Notes: generated by a model not told the origin, from the letters alone. Positions 8,282 to 18,155 are shown, counted from the stretch's first letter. The stretch: DNA of 64,000 bases from an uncultured SAR116 cluster alpha proteobacterium (GCA_902578815.1 CACHEI010000010.1:1-64000), one strand, 5' to 3'. Made by a program: numbers and translations.

Positions 8282-9030
8282 TACCAGACCTCGCTGGCGG
8301 CCGCTGGCAAGCGGCTGTGCCGAAGCTGCAGGCTGGTGATGCGTCGGTCGATCAGCAATGTTTTCATCCGCAGAATGACCACTGCGGCAAAATAAACATG
8401 AAAGCCTCCAAGCATCAGCAACAACGGCGTAAGCATCGCCGGATCAACCGAGACACCGCCACTTCGGATCAGGCTTGCCGGCTGATGCAGTGTGTTCCAC
8501 CAATCAACCGAAAATTTAACGATCGGCACATTTAGCCCCCCGACAAGTGCCAGCAATGCGGCTGGTCGGCTGCCGCGCTCCACCCTGTCAAAGCCGTTCG
8601 CCAGAGCAATCACGGCAACATAGAAAAAGAACAGGATCAACATTGACGTCAGCCGCGCGTCCCAAACCCACCAGGCGCCCCACATCGGCTTCCCCCACAG
8701 CGCCCCTGTGACAAGCGTCAGCATCGCAAAGACAGCCCCCACCGGCGCCATCGCCCGCAGCGCGACATCAGCCAGCGGATGCCGCCAGACGATATAGAAC
8801 AGCGCGCAGATGCCCATCGCCACATATCCCAATGTTGCCAACCAGGCAGCCGGAACATGCACATACATGATGCGCACCGTGTCTCCCTGCTGGTAATCGG
8901 CTGGCGAAGCAATCAGCCCGTAATAAAGTCCAGCCATCAACAGCCCGGATGCGACGACGACAAGTGGCCAGAACAGCGCGTCGGCGATTCTGACAAAGCG
9001 TGTGGGGTTGGCGAAATAATCAAACATCAT
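8281..9030 (-). CDS. ccmC: Heme exporter protein CcmC
   Basis: A 249-residue polytopic membrane protein with the tryptophan-rich WWD-type signature WGAWWVWDARLTSMLILFF near residues 115-133, which binds heme on the periplasmic side. Conserved histidines lie in the flanking loops (YVHVPAAW, and HQPAS late in the protein). CcmC loads heme onto the chaperone CcmE in system I cytochrome c maturation. The start overlaps the ccmB stop by four bases (ATGA). Confidence 0.93.
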   Translation of the reverse strand: MMFDYFANPTRFVRIADALFWPLVVVASGLLMAGLYYGLIASPADYQQGDTVRIMYVHVPAAWLATLGYVAMGICALFYIVWRHPLADVALRAMAPVGAVFAMLTLVTGALWGKPMWGAWWVWDARLTSMLILFFFYVAVIALANGFDRVERGSRPAALLALVGGLNVPIVKFSVDWWNTLHQPASLIRSGGVSVDPAMLTPLLLMLGGFHVYFAAVVILRMKTLLIDRRITSLQLRHSRLPAAASEVW

Positions 9031-9701
9031 GTTCCCCCATCATCGTCCGCCTCGCCAAGTGCTGCCGCAGCTACGGGCGGAGCGATGGCCAGCAGGACAG
9101 CCATGATGGCTCCCAGCAATTTCAGATGTGGTGTTAATAGCACGCTGGTCTCAGGCACTGATGCCAGCACCCCGAAGATCAAAACCGGAACCGCCAGCGG
9201 CAGGACCAGCAACGCCATCAGGCCGCCCCCATGGCGCGCGCCGGTGGCAAGGCTGGCGCCAATCACCCCAAGCAGGGTCAATGACGCTGTGCCAATGACA
9301 AGCGCGATCAACAGGCTTGGCAGCACCCAGGGGTCGATCTGCAGCAATAGTCCGATGAGCGGCGCCGCCAGCAAAATCGGCAGGCCGCTGACAAGCCAGT
9401 GCGAGATTGCCTTGGCAATCACATAGGCAAAAAGTGGCAACTTCGAGAGCGCCACCTGATCCAACCAGCCATCGCGCAGATCAGCCGCAAACAACCGATC
9501 AAAACCGGCAAGGATTGACAGAAAGGCGGCGATCCACAGCAACGGCACGGCAAGCGGTTGCAAAATTTCTGGCTGTGGGCCGATGGCCAGTGGAAACATG
9601 GTCACGATGATTACGAAAAACAGCAGGATCACGCCGATATCCAGTCGGCTTGCCCAGGCAATTGACAAATCGCGTCTGATCTGATGGATGAAACCGTTCA
9701 T
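9027..9701 (-). CDS. ccmB: Heme exporter protein CcmB
   Basis: A 224-residue integral membrane protein with about six hydrophobic helices. It has the family segments FAADLRDGWLDQ near residue 70 and LPILLAAPLIGLLLQ. It forms the permease part of the CcmAB ABC module that powers release of holo-CcmE from CcmC. It overlaps ccmA and ccmC by four bases each, so ccmA-B-C-D reads as one tightly coupled minus-strand operon. Confidence 0.92.
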   Translation of the reverse strand: MNGFIHQIRRDLSIAWASRLDIGVILLFFVIIVTMFPLAIGPQPEILQPLAVPLLWIAAFLSILAGFDRLFAADLRDGWLDQVALSKLPLFAYVIAKAISHWLVSGLPILLAAPLIGLLLQIDPWVLPSLLIALVIGTASLTLLGVIGASLATGARHGGGLMALLVLPLAVPVLIFGVLASVPETSVLLTPHLKLLGAIMAVLLAIAPPVAAAALGEADDDGGT

Positions 9702-10585
9702 TTCTCCGGTGCCTTTTCAGCAGAAGACTCAGATGCGGCGGATTCGCCAACTCTCCGGGATCCCAGCATCACACTCATGCCCTCGTCGGCGCTGTCACTT
9801 AGCGCCAGCACCTGAGGCTGGGCATAGGGAGCCAGCGGCAGATGCGTTGCTGCCATCACCAGACCGTTGCGGCCAAGATGGTGGCTGATCATACTGTCGA
9901 GAACCTGCATCGTATCGATATCCAACCCGACACTCGGCTCATCCAGTAACCAGAGTGCGCCCGATGGCCCTAGCAGCAGACGGGCTAGCGCGAAACGCCG
10001 ACGCTGCCCACGCGACAGCACGCGTGTTGGCAGATTGGCGAAGGGGACCGCGTTTAGCTGACCGATAGCATCCTTGATCCTGCTCTCGGCATCAGCTACA
10101 TCATTCATCTCGGCCCAGCTGGTAAGATTCTGCCGCCCCGACAGCACCCCTGAAATACCATCTTGATGCCCGACATACAAAATCGGTACGGTGCAGCTGA
10201 TGCTCCCGCGTACTGTTGTCAGACGTCTTGAAATGGCGCGGAGAAGCGAGGATTTTCCCGAACCGTTTGGACCGGTTAGCAGGGTCATTTGTCCCGGCCT
10301 CATTTCATGATTTATATTCTGTTGGATGAGCCGCTCACCCCGCATGATAGCGACATTGAAGAGACGCAGCGCTGGCCCCAACCGGACATCTTGCTCCAGC
10401 CTCTTCCCGGCGTTGAGGCTCGCCTTTTCCACCGGTTTTTTAGCGGCTGCTTTTTCAATCGTATTAGCTGTTTTTGTGGATGTCGCCCTGCGCGCCTTTT
10501 TGGCGGTGGTAGCGGTTGGCTGATCACGGCTTGCGGCACCACGCGATGCGGCTTTTCTGCGGATGCTGTCTGCTTTGCTGTCCAT
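9698..10585 (-). CDS. ccmA: Cytochrome c biogenesis ABC ATPase CcmA with long basic N-terminal extension
   Basis: The ATPase of the CcmAB module (295 residues as read). Walker A GPNGSGKS is at about 105-112, the signature LSRGQRRR lies mid-domain, Walker B is LWLLDEPSVGLD, and the H-loop is ATHLPL. Typical CcmA is about 200-220 residues. Here the ATPase domain starts near residue 70 and is preceded by a low-complexity Ala/Lys/Arg/Thr-rich stretch, with a further acidic Ser/Ala/Glu tail at the C-terminus. No internal ATG just before the domain offers a shorter start, so the extension may be real. Divergent from acnB. Confidence 0.9.
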   Translation of the reverse strand: MDSKADSIRRKAASRGAASRDQPTATTAKKARRATSTKTANTIEKAAAKKPVEKASLNAGKRLEQDVRLGPALRLFNVAIMRGERLIQQNINHEMRPGQMTLLTGPNGSGKSSLLRAISRRLTTVRGSISCTVPILYVGHQDGISGVLSGRQNLTSWAEMNDVADAESRIKDAIGQLNAVPFANLPTRVLSRGQRRRFALARLLLGPSGALWLLDEPSVGLDIDTMQVLDSMISHHLGRNGLVMAATHLPLAPYAQPQVLALSDSADEGMSVMLGSRRVGESAASESSAEKAPEK

Positions 10586-10957
10586 AAGCCTTGTTTAGCG
10601 AAAACTGAGCCTAGCGGCTAGAGGCAAACACGCCGCAGGGATGCTGATTTAGCTGTAAACTTTGATGCTGGAGGGTGAAATGGCTGAATGATAGCGTTTG
10701 TCCATGGCTATTGACAACCGATCCAAAGCGGATAAACGGGCTGGAAAATCTGCTAGTTTGGTTCTATTATGAGCCGTAGGTCTCGCTGTCTTTTTTCAGG
10801 GTTTGTCTCCTGGGGAAATGCCCGATTATCGCCGCGACCTGACATCTGCTTTGGGGTGTCCCCAATATAATCATTTGTGCTTCAGCGCCTCTGATTCGGT
10901 CCTAGCGGGTTCTTGGTCTGGCTGCGAGGCAAGTACAAACAGTCAGCAAGGAATGTC
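10586..10957. other. Divergent intergenic region between ccmA and acnB
   Basis: This 372-base gap must hold the promoters of the ccm operon and of acnB. A TTGACA hexamer sits at about 10711 on the + strand, but I cannot pair it with a convincing -10 at standard spacing. No RNA gene, small ORF with good start context, or repeat was recognised. The acnB start has AAGGAA a few bases upstream. Confidence 0.4.
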
Positions 10958-13750
10958 ATGAGTTTATACCACACCTATCTCGAAGAGGTTGAAAACCGCA
11001 GGGTAAAGGGATTGGCACCAAAGCCAATCGATGACGGGGCGCTGCTTCACGAGATCATCCTGCAGATAAAGGATCAGGAAAATCCGTATCGGGACAACTC
11101 GTTGGAGATGCTGATCTACAATACGGTACCCGGCACCACGAGCGCTGCAGGTATAAAGGCCGATTTCCTAAAGGAAATCATCACCGGTGATGTGGTGGTA
11201 ACAGAAATTTCGGCGGCGTTCGCGTTTGAGTTGCTGGCGCACATGAAGGGCGGTCCCTCTGTCAGGGTTCTGCTCGATCTGGCCCTTGGCGATGATCTGG
11301 CACTGGCTGAGCCTGCTGCGGCTGTCCTGAAAAAGCTAGTCTTCTTGTATGACGCCGACACTGACCGTCTGAAAGCCGCTTTTGAGGCAGGAAACGAAAT
11401 TGCCCGCGACATTCTCGAGAGTTTTTCCAGGGCCGAGTTTTTCACCAACCTGCCGGACATTGACGAGGAAATAAAAGTCGTCACCTATATCGCGGCCGAG
11501 GGTGATATTTCCACCGATCTGCTCTCGCCGGGAAACCAGGCGCATTCACGTTCAGACCGCGAGCTGCATGGCCGCTGTATGATCTCCGAGACCGCTCAGC
11601 AGGAAATCAGGGAACTCCAGCGTCAGCATCCAGACAAACGTGTGATGCTGGTTGCCGAGAAGGGCACCATGGGTGTTGGCTCTTCGCGCATGTCCGGCGT
11701 TAACAATGTTGCGCTGTGGACCGGCAAGCAGGCCAGCCCCTACGTGCCTTTCGTCAATATTTCGCCAATCGTCGCCGGCACGAACGGCATCTCACCGATT
11801 TTCCTTACGACTGTTGGTGTCACGGGTGGCATTGGCATTGACCTGAAAAATTGGGTTAAGAAAATTGGTCCCGACGGCAAGCCAATTTTAAACAATGATG
11901 ACAATCCTGTTCTTGAGCAGAAATATTCAGTCGAGACGGGAACCTTGCTGACGATCAACACGAGGGAGAAAAAGTTGTTCACCGACGATGGCAGGGAGGA
12001 GCTGGTTGACGTTGCCTCGTCATTCACGCCCCAAAAAGTTGAGTTCATCAAGTCTGGTGGCTCCTACGCCGTCGTCTTTGGCAAGAAACTACAGAGCTTT
12101 GCCTGCGAGACGCTAAACCTTCCCCTGCAATCGGCCTTTGCGCCGTCGACGGTAATTTTCCATGAAAATCAGGGACTGACTGCCGTTGAGAAGATTTTCA
12201 ACGCCAATGCCATCGGTGTGGAACCGGACACGGTTCTGCATGCTGGATCGGATGTCCGGATCAGGGTCAATATTGTCGGCTCGCAGGACACCACTGGTCT
12301 AATGACGTCACAGGAGCTGGAGTCGATGGCCGCAACGGTAATTTCGCCGACTGTTGACGGCGCGTATCAATCTGGGTGCCACACTGCGTCGGTATGGGAT
12401 TTAAAGGCGCAGGAAAACACCCCCCGGTTGATGAAATTCATGAATGAGTTCGGGCTGATCACGGCGCGTGATCCCGAGGATGGCTACCATGCCATGACAG
12501 ATGTGATCCACAAGGTGTTGAACGACATCACGGTTGATGACTGGGCGATCATCATCGGCGGTGACTCGCACACGCGGATGTCAAAAGGGGTGGCCTTTGG
12601 CGCTGACTCCGGAACAGTTGCGCTTGCTCTTGCCACGGGCGAGGCAACGATGCCCATTCCCGAATCCGTCAAGGTGACTTTCAGGGGCAGCATGGCAGCG
12701 CATATGGATTTTCGCGATGTCGTTCATGCCACCCAGGCGCAGATGCTCAAAGAGTTTGGTGACAACGTCTTTCAGGGACGGATCATCGAGGTTCATATCG
12801 GAACCCTGCTAGCTGACCAGGCGTTCACCTTCACTGACTGGACGGCGGAAATGAAGGCCAAGGCGGCAATCTGCATTTCTGAGGATGAGACGCTGGTGAA
12901 ATCGCTGGAGATCGCGCTGGATCGCATTCAGACGATGATTGACAGGGGCATGGACAATGACGCGGGAATGCTCCAGCGGCTGATTGGTATCGCGGAAAAA
13001 CGCATCGCCGAGATTCGGTCTGGCGAGAAGCCAGCTTTGACTCCTGATGACAATGCCAGCTATGCCGCCGAGGTCGTCGTTGATCTGGACCAGATTAACG
13101 AGCCGATGATTGCTGATCCTGATGTCAACAATGTCGACGTCTCGAAGCGTTACACCCATGATACCATTCGACCCATTTCCTTCTATCAGGCTGAAAAGAA
13201 GGTCGATCTTGGCTTTGTTGGCTCCTGCATGGTACATAAGGGCGATGTGAAGATTGTCGCGCAGATGCTGCGCAATCTCGAAAAGGCATCCGGTCGTGTC
13301 GAGTTCAAGGCGCCGCTGGTTGTGGCAGCCCCGACCTACAACATCATCGATGAACTGAAGGAAGAGGGTGACTGGGCCATTCTGCAGAAATATTCCGGGT
13401 TCGAGTTCGATGATACCGCGCCAAAGAACACGGCGCGCGCGAATTATGAGAATATTCTCTATCTTGAGCGGCCCGGCTGTAACCTGTGCATGGGCAATCA
13501 GGAAAAGGCGGAGAAGGGCGATACAGTTGTTGCCACCTCAACCCGCTTGTTCAAGGGACGCGTGGTCGAGGATTCCACTGATAAGAAGGGTGAGTCCTTG
13601 CTGGCATCAACGCCGGTTGTCGTTCTATCTGCCATTTTGGGTCGGACGCCGACGATTGATGAATATAAGACTGCTGTTGAGGGCATCGACCTGACAAGGT
13701 TTGCACCGCCGCTGAACAGGCCAATGACGAAGGCATCAGCCCATTTCTAG
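10958..13750 (+). CDS. acnB: Aconitate hydratase B
   Basis: This TCA-cycle [4Fe-4S] enzyme isomerises citrate and isocitrate and probably also processes 2-methylisocitrate. The order of domains is that of AcnB, not AcnA: an N-terminal HEAT-like region (about 1-160), then the swivel domain with GTMGVGSSRMSGVNN, then the catalytic core with GSQDTTGLMTSQEL, GGDSHTR, GSCMVHKGD and RPGCNLCMGNQ. The three cluster cysteines are present in the last two blocks. At 930 residues it exceeds E. coli AcnB (865) because of an insertion in the swivel region. ATG 10958 is chosen over 10913 for its AGGA and for matching the family start. Confidence 0.93.
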   Translation: MSLYHTYLEEVENRRVKGLAPKPIDDGALLHEIILQIKDQENPYRDNSLEMLIYNTVPGTTSAAGIKADFLKEIITGDVVVTEISAAFAFELLAHMKGGPSVRVLLDLALGDDLALAEPAAAVLKKLVFLYDADTDRLKAAFEAGNEIARDILESFSRAEFFTNLPDIDEEIKVVTYIAAEGDISTDLLSPGNQAHSRSDRELHGRCMISETAQQEIRELQRQHPDKRVMLVAEKGTMGVGSSRMSGVNNVALWTGKQASPYVPFVNISPIVAGTNGISPIFLTTVGVTGGIGIDLKNWVKKIGPDGKPILNNDDNPVLEQKYSVETGTLLTINTREKKLFTDDGREELVDVASSFTPQKVEFIKSGGSYAVVFGKKLQSFACETLNLPLQSAFAPSTVIFHENQGLTAVEKIFNANAIGVEPDTVLHAGSDVRIRVNIVGSQDTTGLMTSQELESMAATVISPTVDGAYQSGCHTASVWDLKAQENTPRLMKFMNEFGLITARDPEDGYHAMTDVIHKVLNDITVDDWAIIIGGDSHTRMSKGVAFGADSGTVALALATGEATMPIPESVKVTFRGSMAAHMDFRDVVHATQAQMLKEFGDNVFQGRIIEVHIGTLLADQAFTFTDWTAEMKAKAAICISEDETLVKSLEIALDRIQTMIDRGMDNDAGMLQRLIGIAEKRIAEIRSGEKPALTPDDNASYAAEVVVDLDQINEPMIADPDVNNVDVSKRYTHDTIRPISFYQAEKKVDLGFVGSCMVHKGDVKIVAQMLRNLEKASGRVEFKAPLVVAAPTYNIIDELKEEGDWAILQKYSGFEFDDTAPKNTARANYENILYLERPGCNLCMGNQEKAEKGDTVVATSTRLFKGRVVEDSTDKKGESLLASTPVVVLSAILGRTPTIDEYKTAVEGIDLTRFAPPLNRPMTKASAHF

Positions 13751-13799
13751 GGTTTTTCCGCCATCGCGCGATGACCAAGCGGAGATCAATAGACCACAA

Positions 13800-13832
13800 A
13801 ACCCCACTCCGATGATCCCGGGTGGGGATTTT
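13800..13832 (+). terminator. Probable intrinsic terminator of acnB
   Basis: CCCCAC (13802-13807) pairs with GTGGGG (13822-13827) around a 14-base loop and is followed by ATTTTT. It lies about 50 bases after the acnB stop and before the helicase gene. Confidence 0.55.
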
Positions 13833-13929
13833 TGGTGATTTCAACTCAGAAATCCGGTGCGCCGTGCGGTAAATATCGTTAGACTACTGAGGTGTCTTGT
13901 TTGTTTCCTTGCCCCGCGGTCTTTCGCTG

Positions 13930-16806
13930 ATGTCAGTCACCAGACCTCCCGCTACCTCGTATCGTGCGTCTGCATCGCGCCCCTCTGCCGTGATCACCGT
14001 TGTTCTTGGTCCGACCAATACGGGGAAGACGCATTTGGCGATTGACCGGATGACAGGTTATGCCTCGGGCCTGATCGGGTTTCCCCTGCGGCTTCTTGCG
14101 CGCGAGAATTATGACCGTTTGGTCGCGCGCCTTGGCCGATCAAAGGTTGGCCTTGTTACCGGTGAGGAACGCATTCTGCCGCCATCGGCACGCTATATTT
14201 GCGCCACCGTTGAATCGATGCCGCTGGAGCGTAATGACACTGGGACAAAGGCGGATTTTCTGAGTGATCAATGGGTCAATCGCGGCTTTGAATTTGTCGC
14301 CGTTGATGAGGTGCAGCTTGCTGGAGATCGCGAGCGCGGCCATGTCTTCACTGACCGCATCCTGCATGCGCGTGGTCAGTTCGAGACCATGCTGATGGGC
14401 GCTGAAACAGCTGGTCCACTCCTACGGCAACTGCTTCCCGAGGCCCGATTCGAAACACGCCAGCGCATGTCACAACTATCCTACTCAGGCCCACGCAAGC
14501 TGACGCGCCTGCCGCGGCGCAGCGCGATAGTTGCCTTTGGCGTCGCCGATGTCTACCAGATCGCTGATCTCGTGCGCCGCCAGCGTGGTGGGGCGGCCGT
14601 CGTTATGGGCCGGCTCAGCCCCCGTACCCGCAATGCGCAAGTTGACCTCTACCAGAGTGGTGATGTTGATTTCCTTATTGCGACCGATGCGATCGGTATG
14701 GGACTAAATCTGGATCTCAACCATGTCGCGCTGGCGTCCGATGTCAAATATGATGGACGGCGGATGCGCAGACTGGCGCCGGCGGAGATGGCGCAGATTG
14801 CCGGCCGGGCCGGCCGACATGTCAATGACGGCACCTTTGGTATCACTGATGGCTGCCGCGCTCTTGACCTGGAAGTGATCGAGGCCATTGAGCAGCATCG
14901 ATTCCAACCGCTGCGCGCTCTCTACTGGCGCAGCCGTGATCTGGATTTTTCCACGGTGGATACGCTGCTTACCTCGCTTGAGATGCCGCCGCCTCTGCCT
15001 TTCCTTATTCGTAAGGGCAATGCGCTGGATCACAAGGCATTGGCGGCGCTGGCTAGCCGCCCCGAAATTCTGGTGGCTGCCACCAATCGCCATGCGGTGC
15101 GTCTGCTCTGGGATGTTGCCTGTATTCCCAATTTTCGTCAGAGCCTGAATGAAAATCATTATGACATGCTCGCGGGCATTTACGCTACGCTGTCGACACA
15201 TGGGGTTCTTGGCACGAATATGGTGGCAAAAGCGATGGGTCAGCTCGACCGACTGGATGGCGACCTTGATACATTGATGACCCGCCTTGCCTATATCCGA
15301 ACATGGACTTACATCACGCACCGATCTGACTGGACAGACAGCCCCACCGAATGGCAGAATCGTGCGCGTAAAATTGAAGACCGGCTCTCAGATTGTCTGC
15401 ACAGTCGGTTGTCAGAGCGGTTTGTTGATCGACGGGCCGCGCATTTAAGTCGGAGATTGAAGGAAAAGAAGAATTTGACAGCTTCGGTAAAAATGGACGG
15501 TACGGTTCTGGTTGAAGGTGAGGAAGTAGGAGTGCTGGACGGATTTGTGTTCCGGCCGACTCTTGCGGATGGAGAAGAAAAATCGACCATCCTTGCAGCG
15601 GCGCGTCGTGGCCTTCCCGATGAGATTGAGACCCGCGTGCGAGCCTTTGCGGCGTCGTCAACCCCTGCCTTCAGGCTTGATAAGGCGGGCATGATCAGCT
15701 GGCGCGAAGCCATGGTGGCACGGCTCGTCAAAGGCGATGGCCTCTATGCTCCGCGTCCGGAATTGATTGACAGTGATCTACTTTCCATTGATCAGACACA
15801 ACGCCTTTATGCGCGGCTCAATGACTTTGTCGCTGAGCATGTGCGTGATGTACTGTCTCGTTTGTTGGCGCTTGAGTCACCGGAAGCCATTGAAATGCCG
15901 GCGTCCAGCAAAACGACCCCAGGCAATGCCGCGCCATTTGCCGCAATAGTAAAGGCTGAAGAAACCAGCAAACCGGCCAAGGATGAAATCTCGGCACCCC
16001 CCCCGGTTGAACAGCCTGATATCCTCGAGGAACCCGTGACCAAACCGATAATCCTGTCAGGTGCCGCCAAGGGCATTGCATATACGCTGTTTGAGGGTCT
16101 CGGCGCAGTTCGCAGTATTGAGATTGCGCACCTGACAAGAGCACTTGAGGAATCCGATCGCCTCGCAATGGCGCGTCTTGGCCTGCGCTTTGGCGTTGAG
16201 ACGGTTTATCTGCCGGATATGTTGAAACCGGCGCAGATCCAATTGCGGGCGCTGCTATGGAATTTGTTTTTCAATGACAGCGGTATTTTTCACGCGCCGC
16301 CACCTGCCGGTCGTGTCACAACCGATTCAGTTGAGAATGTCCCTGATGAATTTTGGTTTGCTGTTGGTTATTGCCGCCTTGGTGGACGCGTGATGCGCGT
16401 TGATATGGTTGAGCGGGTGGCGCTACTGGTGCGCACAGCAGCAAGAGAGGGCCATTTCAAGATTACTGAAGACATGCTCTCGCTTGCTGGGGCAACACGT
16501 GATCAGATGGGCGCGATGCTGCTGGAAATGCAGTGCAGGATCGTTGGTGAGGAACCATCTGAATGTCCTGAAAAGCCGGCGCTGCAGATTTTTGAGCGTG
16601 TCCGCCGCGCCCGCCAGAAAGCAGGCAAACCCCGTGGTGATCGGCCGGCTAACCAGAAGGCAAAAAAGAGTAGTTGGCGCTCCAAGGCTGATGGCAAGCG
16701 ACGCGCGGTTAGCAAGGGACATTCCCGTTCGGCTAAGCCCGCTCAAAAACAGCCTGATCCCAATTCTCCCTTTGCCGTTCTGGCGGGACTGAAGCTAAAG
16801 GAATAG
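13930..16806 (+). CDS. SUV3-like ATP-dependent RNA helicase
   Basis: A DExH-type helicase of the SUV3 family (958 residues), related to the mitochondrial RNA-degradosome helicase. Walker A GPTNTGKT lies at about residues 27-34 and the DEVQ-type motif II is VDEVQLAGD. Motif VI is QIAGRAGRH near 280-290. The region after the core is variable and Pro/Glu-rich. The C-terminus (about 895-958) is a strongly basic Lys/Arg/Ser tail closed by SPFAVLAGLKLKE. A role in RNA turnover or ribosome biogenesis is inferred. The start is uncertain: TTG 13897 would add 11 residues. It is followed after 7 bases by the S4 gene. Confidence 0.82.
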   Translation: MSVTRPPATSYRASASRPSAVITVVLGPTNTGKTHLAIDRMTGYASGLIGFPLRLLARENYDRLVARLGRSKVGLVTGEERILPPSARYICATVESMPLERNDTGTKADFLSDQWVNRGFEFVAVDEVQLAGDRERGHVFTDRILHARGQFETMLMGAETAGPLLRQLLPEARFETRQRMSQLSYSGPRKLTRLPRRSAIVAFGVADVYQIADLVRRQRGGAAVVMGRLSPRTRNAQVDLYQSGDVDFLIATDAIGMGLNLDLNHVALASDVKYDGRRMRRLAPAEMAQIAGRAGRHVNDGTFGITDGCRALDLEVIEAIEQHRFQPLRALYWRSRDLDFSTVDTLLTSLEMPPPLPFLIRKGNALDHKALAALASRPEILVAATNRHAVRLLWDVACIPNFRQSLNENHYDMLAGIYATLSTHGVLGTNMVAKAMGQLDRLDGDLDTLMTRLAYIRTWTYITHRSDWTDSPTEWQNRARKIEDRLSDCLHSRLSERFVDRRAAHLSRRLKEKKNLTASVKMDGTVLVEGEEVGVLDGFVFRPTLADGEEKSTILAAARRGLPDEIETRVRAFAASSTPAFRLDKAGMISWREAMVARLVKGDGLYAPRPELIDSDLLSIDQTQRLYARLNDFVAEHVRDVLSRLLALESPEAIEMPASSKTTPGNAAPFAAIVKAEETSKPAKDEISAPPPVEQPDILEEPVTKPIILSGAAKGIAYTLFEGLGAVRSIEIAHLTRALEESDRLAMARLGLRFGVETVYLPDMLKPAQIQLRALLWNLFFNDSGIFHAPPPAGRVTTDSVENVPDEFWFAVGYCRLGGRVMRVDMVERVALLVRTAAREGHFKITEDMLSLAGATRDQMGAMLLEMQCRIVGEEPSECPEKPALQIFERVRRARQKAGKPRGDRPANQKAKKSSWRSKADGKRRAVSKGHSRSAKPAQKQPDPNSPFAVLAGLKLKE

Positions 16807-16813
16807 GACAGCC

Positions 16814-17206
16814 TTGAGCGGATCAGACACATCGCTGCGCCTTGATAAATGGCTGTGGTACGCACGTTTTTTTAAAACCAGGGCGATAGCAACAAGAGCC
16901 ATAGCTGGTGGCAGGTTTCGACTCGATGGTGAGGTGATGAGCAAGCCTCATCGTGCCGCCGCCATTGGGCAGACACTTACTTTTGCACAGGGTGCCAATA
17001 TCCGTGTGATCCGCATCGTAGGGATTGGCAGCCGGCGGGGACCGGCATCAGAGGCTATGTCGCTTTATGAAGATTTGGCACCGCAGCAATCCAAATTGGC
17101 AAAGAATACGGCACATGATCCTGATTTTGAGGCACGAGAAAAGGGAGCCGGTCGACCGACAAAACGTGAACGCCGCCTGACAGAAAGGCTCAAACCAAGG
17201 CTGTGA
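16814..17206 (+). CDS. S4-domain RNA-binding protein, Hsp15/HslR type
   Basis: A basic protein of 130 residues with an S4 domain at about 8-70 (LRLDKWLWYARFFKTRAIATR, then GGRFRLDGE). This is the layout of heat-shock protein 15, which binds stalled 50S subunits carrying nascent chains. The start is TTG at 16814, seven bases after the helicase stop; no in-frame ATG exists before the S4 motif. The C-terminal half is rich in Lys, Arg and Glu. Pairing with the helicase suggests one transcription unit devoted to RNA metabolism. Confidence 0.8.
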   Translation: MSGSDTSLRLDKWLWYARFFKTRAIATRAIAGGRFRLDGEVMSKPHRAAAIGQTLTFAQGANIRVIRIVGIGSRRGPASEAMSLYEDLAPQQSKLAKNTAHDPDFEAREKGAGRPTKRERRLTERLKPRL

Positions 17207-17236
17207 CATACCAGAAACTAATGACAGGATGACATT

Positions 17237-17701
17237 ATGCTTGAGAAACTTGACAGCTGGATAAAGACATTTTCTTCTGATGCAAATGTCGCCCCAAAGG
17301 ACGATCATCTATGGGCGGAAACGCTCGCTGGTCTTCTGATTGAGGCGGCGATGGCCGATGGAGTGCTTGATCAGGATGAAAGGACCAGCATTTCGCACGC
17401 GCTGACTAACCAGCTGGACCTTAGCGACGAGGAAGTTTGCAGCATCATTGACAAGGCTGTTATCGCCCATGAGGACCGTATTGAGATTCACCCGTTATTG
17501 CGGGCTATCAGGTCAGAAACTGACGTTGAAGGCCGGATTTCGATCATGGAGATGGCGTGGATGGTTGTACTTGCTGATGGTAAGATGCATGAATACGAGG
17601 CACAGCTTATGCGCCGTTTAGCGGGTCTGCTATTTGTCGAGGATGTGGATTCCGGGCGCGCCGCCAAACGCGCAAGAGTTCGCTTAGAGCGTGGCGTGTA
17701 G
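17237..17701 (+). CDS. TerB-like (tellurite-resistance family) helical protein
   Basis: A protein of 154 residues of the TerB-like all-helical fold. It shows two acidic repeats typical of the fold, AAMADGVLDQDE at about 36-47 and VLADGKMHEYE at about 110-120, which resemble metal-binding loops. No membrane segment or signal peptide is present. The function of this stand-alone form is unknown, and the tellurite label is only a family name. It lies 30 bases after the S4 gene and 68 bases before fdxA. Confidence 0.7.
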   Translation: MLEKLDSWIKTFSSDANVAPKDDHLWAETLAGLLIEAAMADGVLDQDERTSISHALTNQLDLSDEEVCSIIDKAVIAHEDRIEIHPLLRAIRSETDVEGRISIMEMAWMVVLADGKMHEYEAQLMRRLAGLLFVEDVDSGRAAKRARVRLERGV

Positions 17702-17769
17702 GCCTTGCCCATCCGGTTATTCTGCGATAGAACTCGCGGCTCAGGTCTCAACTCAATGGAACCACAATC

Positions 17770-18108
17770 ATGACCTATATCGTCAATGAAAACTGTATCA
17801 ATTGTAAATACACAGACTGTGTCGAGGTATGCCCTGTAGATTGTTTCTATGAGGGTGAAAACATGCTGGTGATTCATCCTGATGAATGTATTGATTGCGG
17901 CGTGTGTGAACCCGAATGTCCGCCCGAAGCTATCCTCCCGGACTCAGAGCCGGGTGCCGAGGCATGGCTTGAGGTCAATCGCGAGATGTCGGAAATCTGG
18001 CCCAACATCGGACAGCGAATCGATCCAATGCCAAACGCCGAGGCCAGTCAGGGTGAAACGGGAAAATATGAAAAATATTTTACTAAAGCATCGGGTACGG
18101 GCAATTAG
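17770..18108 (+). CDS. fdxA: 7Fe-8S ferredoxin FdxA
   Basis: A 112-residue ferredoxin of the Azotobacter FdI type. The N-terminal half has [20 protein letters not shown], the [3Fe-4S]/[4Fe-4S] first motif. It is followed by [14 protein letters not shown] for the second cluster. The C-terminal extension, with a conserved [15 protein letters not shown] block, is standard for the alphaproteobacterial form. It transfers low-potential electrons; partners are not evident here. The gene order helicase, S4, fdxA, carD is common in Alphaproteobacteria. Confidence 0.93.
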   Translation: MTYIVNENCINCKYTDCVEVCPVDCFYEGENMLVIHPDECIDCGVCEPECPPEAILPDSEPGAEAWLEVNREMSEIWPNIGQRIDPMPNAEASQGETGKYEKYFTKASGTGN

Positions 18109-18155
18109 CGCCTGTTGCGTGATGCGGCTGGTCGATCTATTTAATTCTCCAAGAG

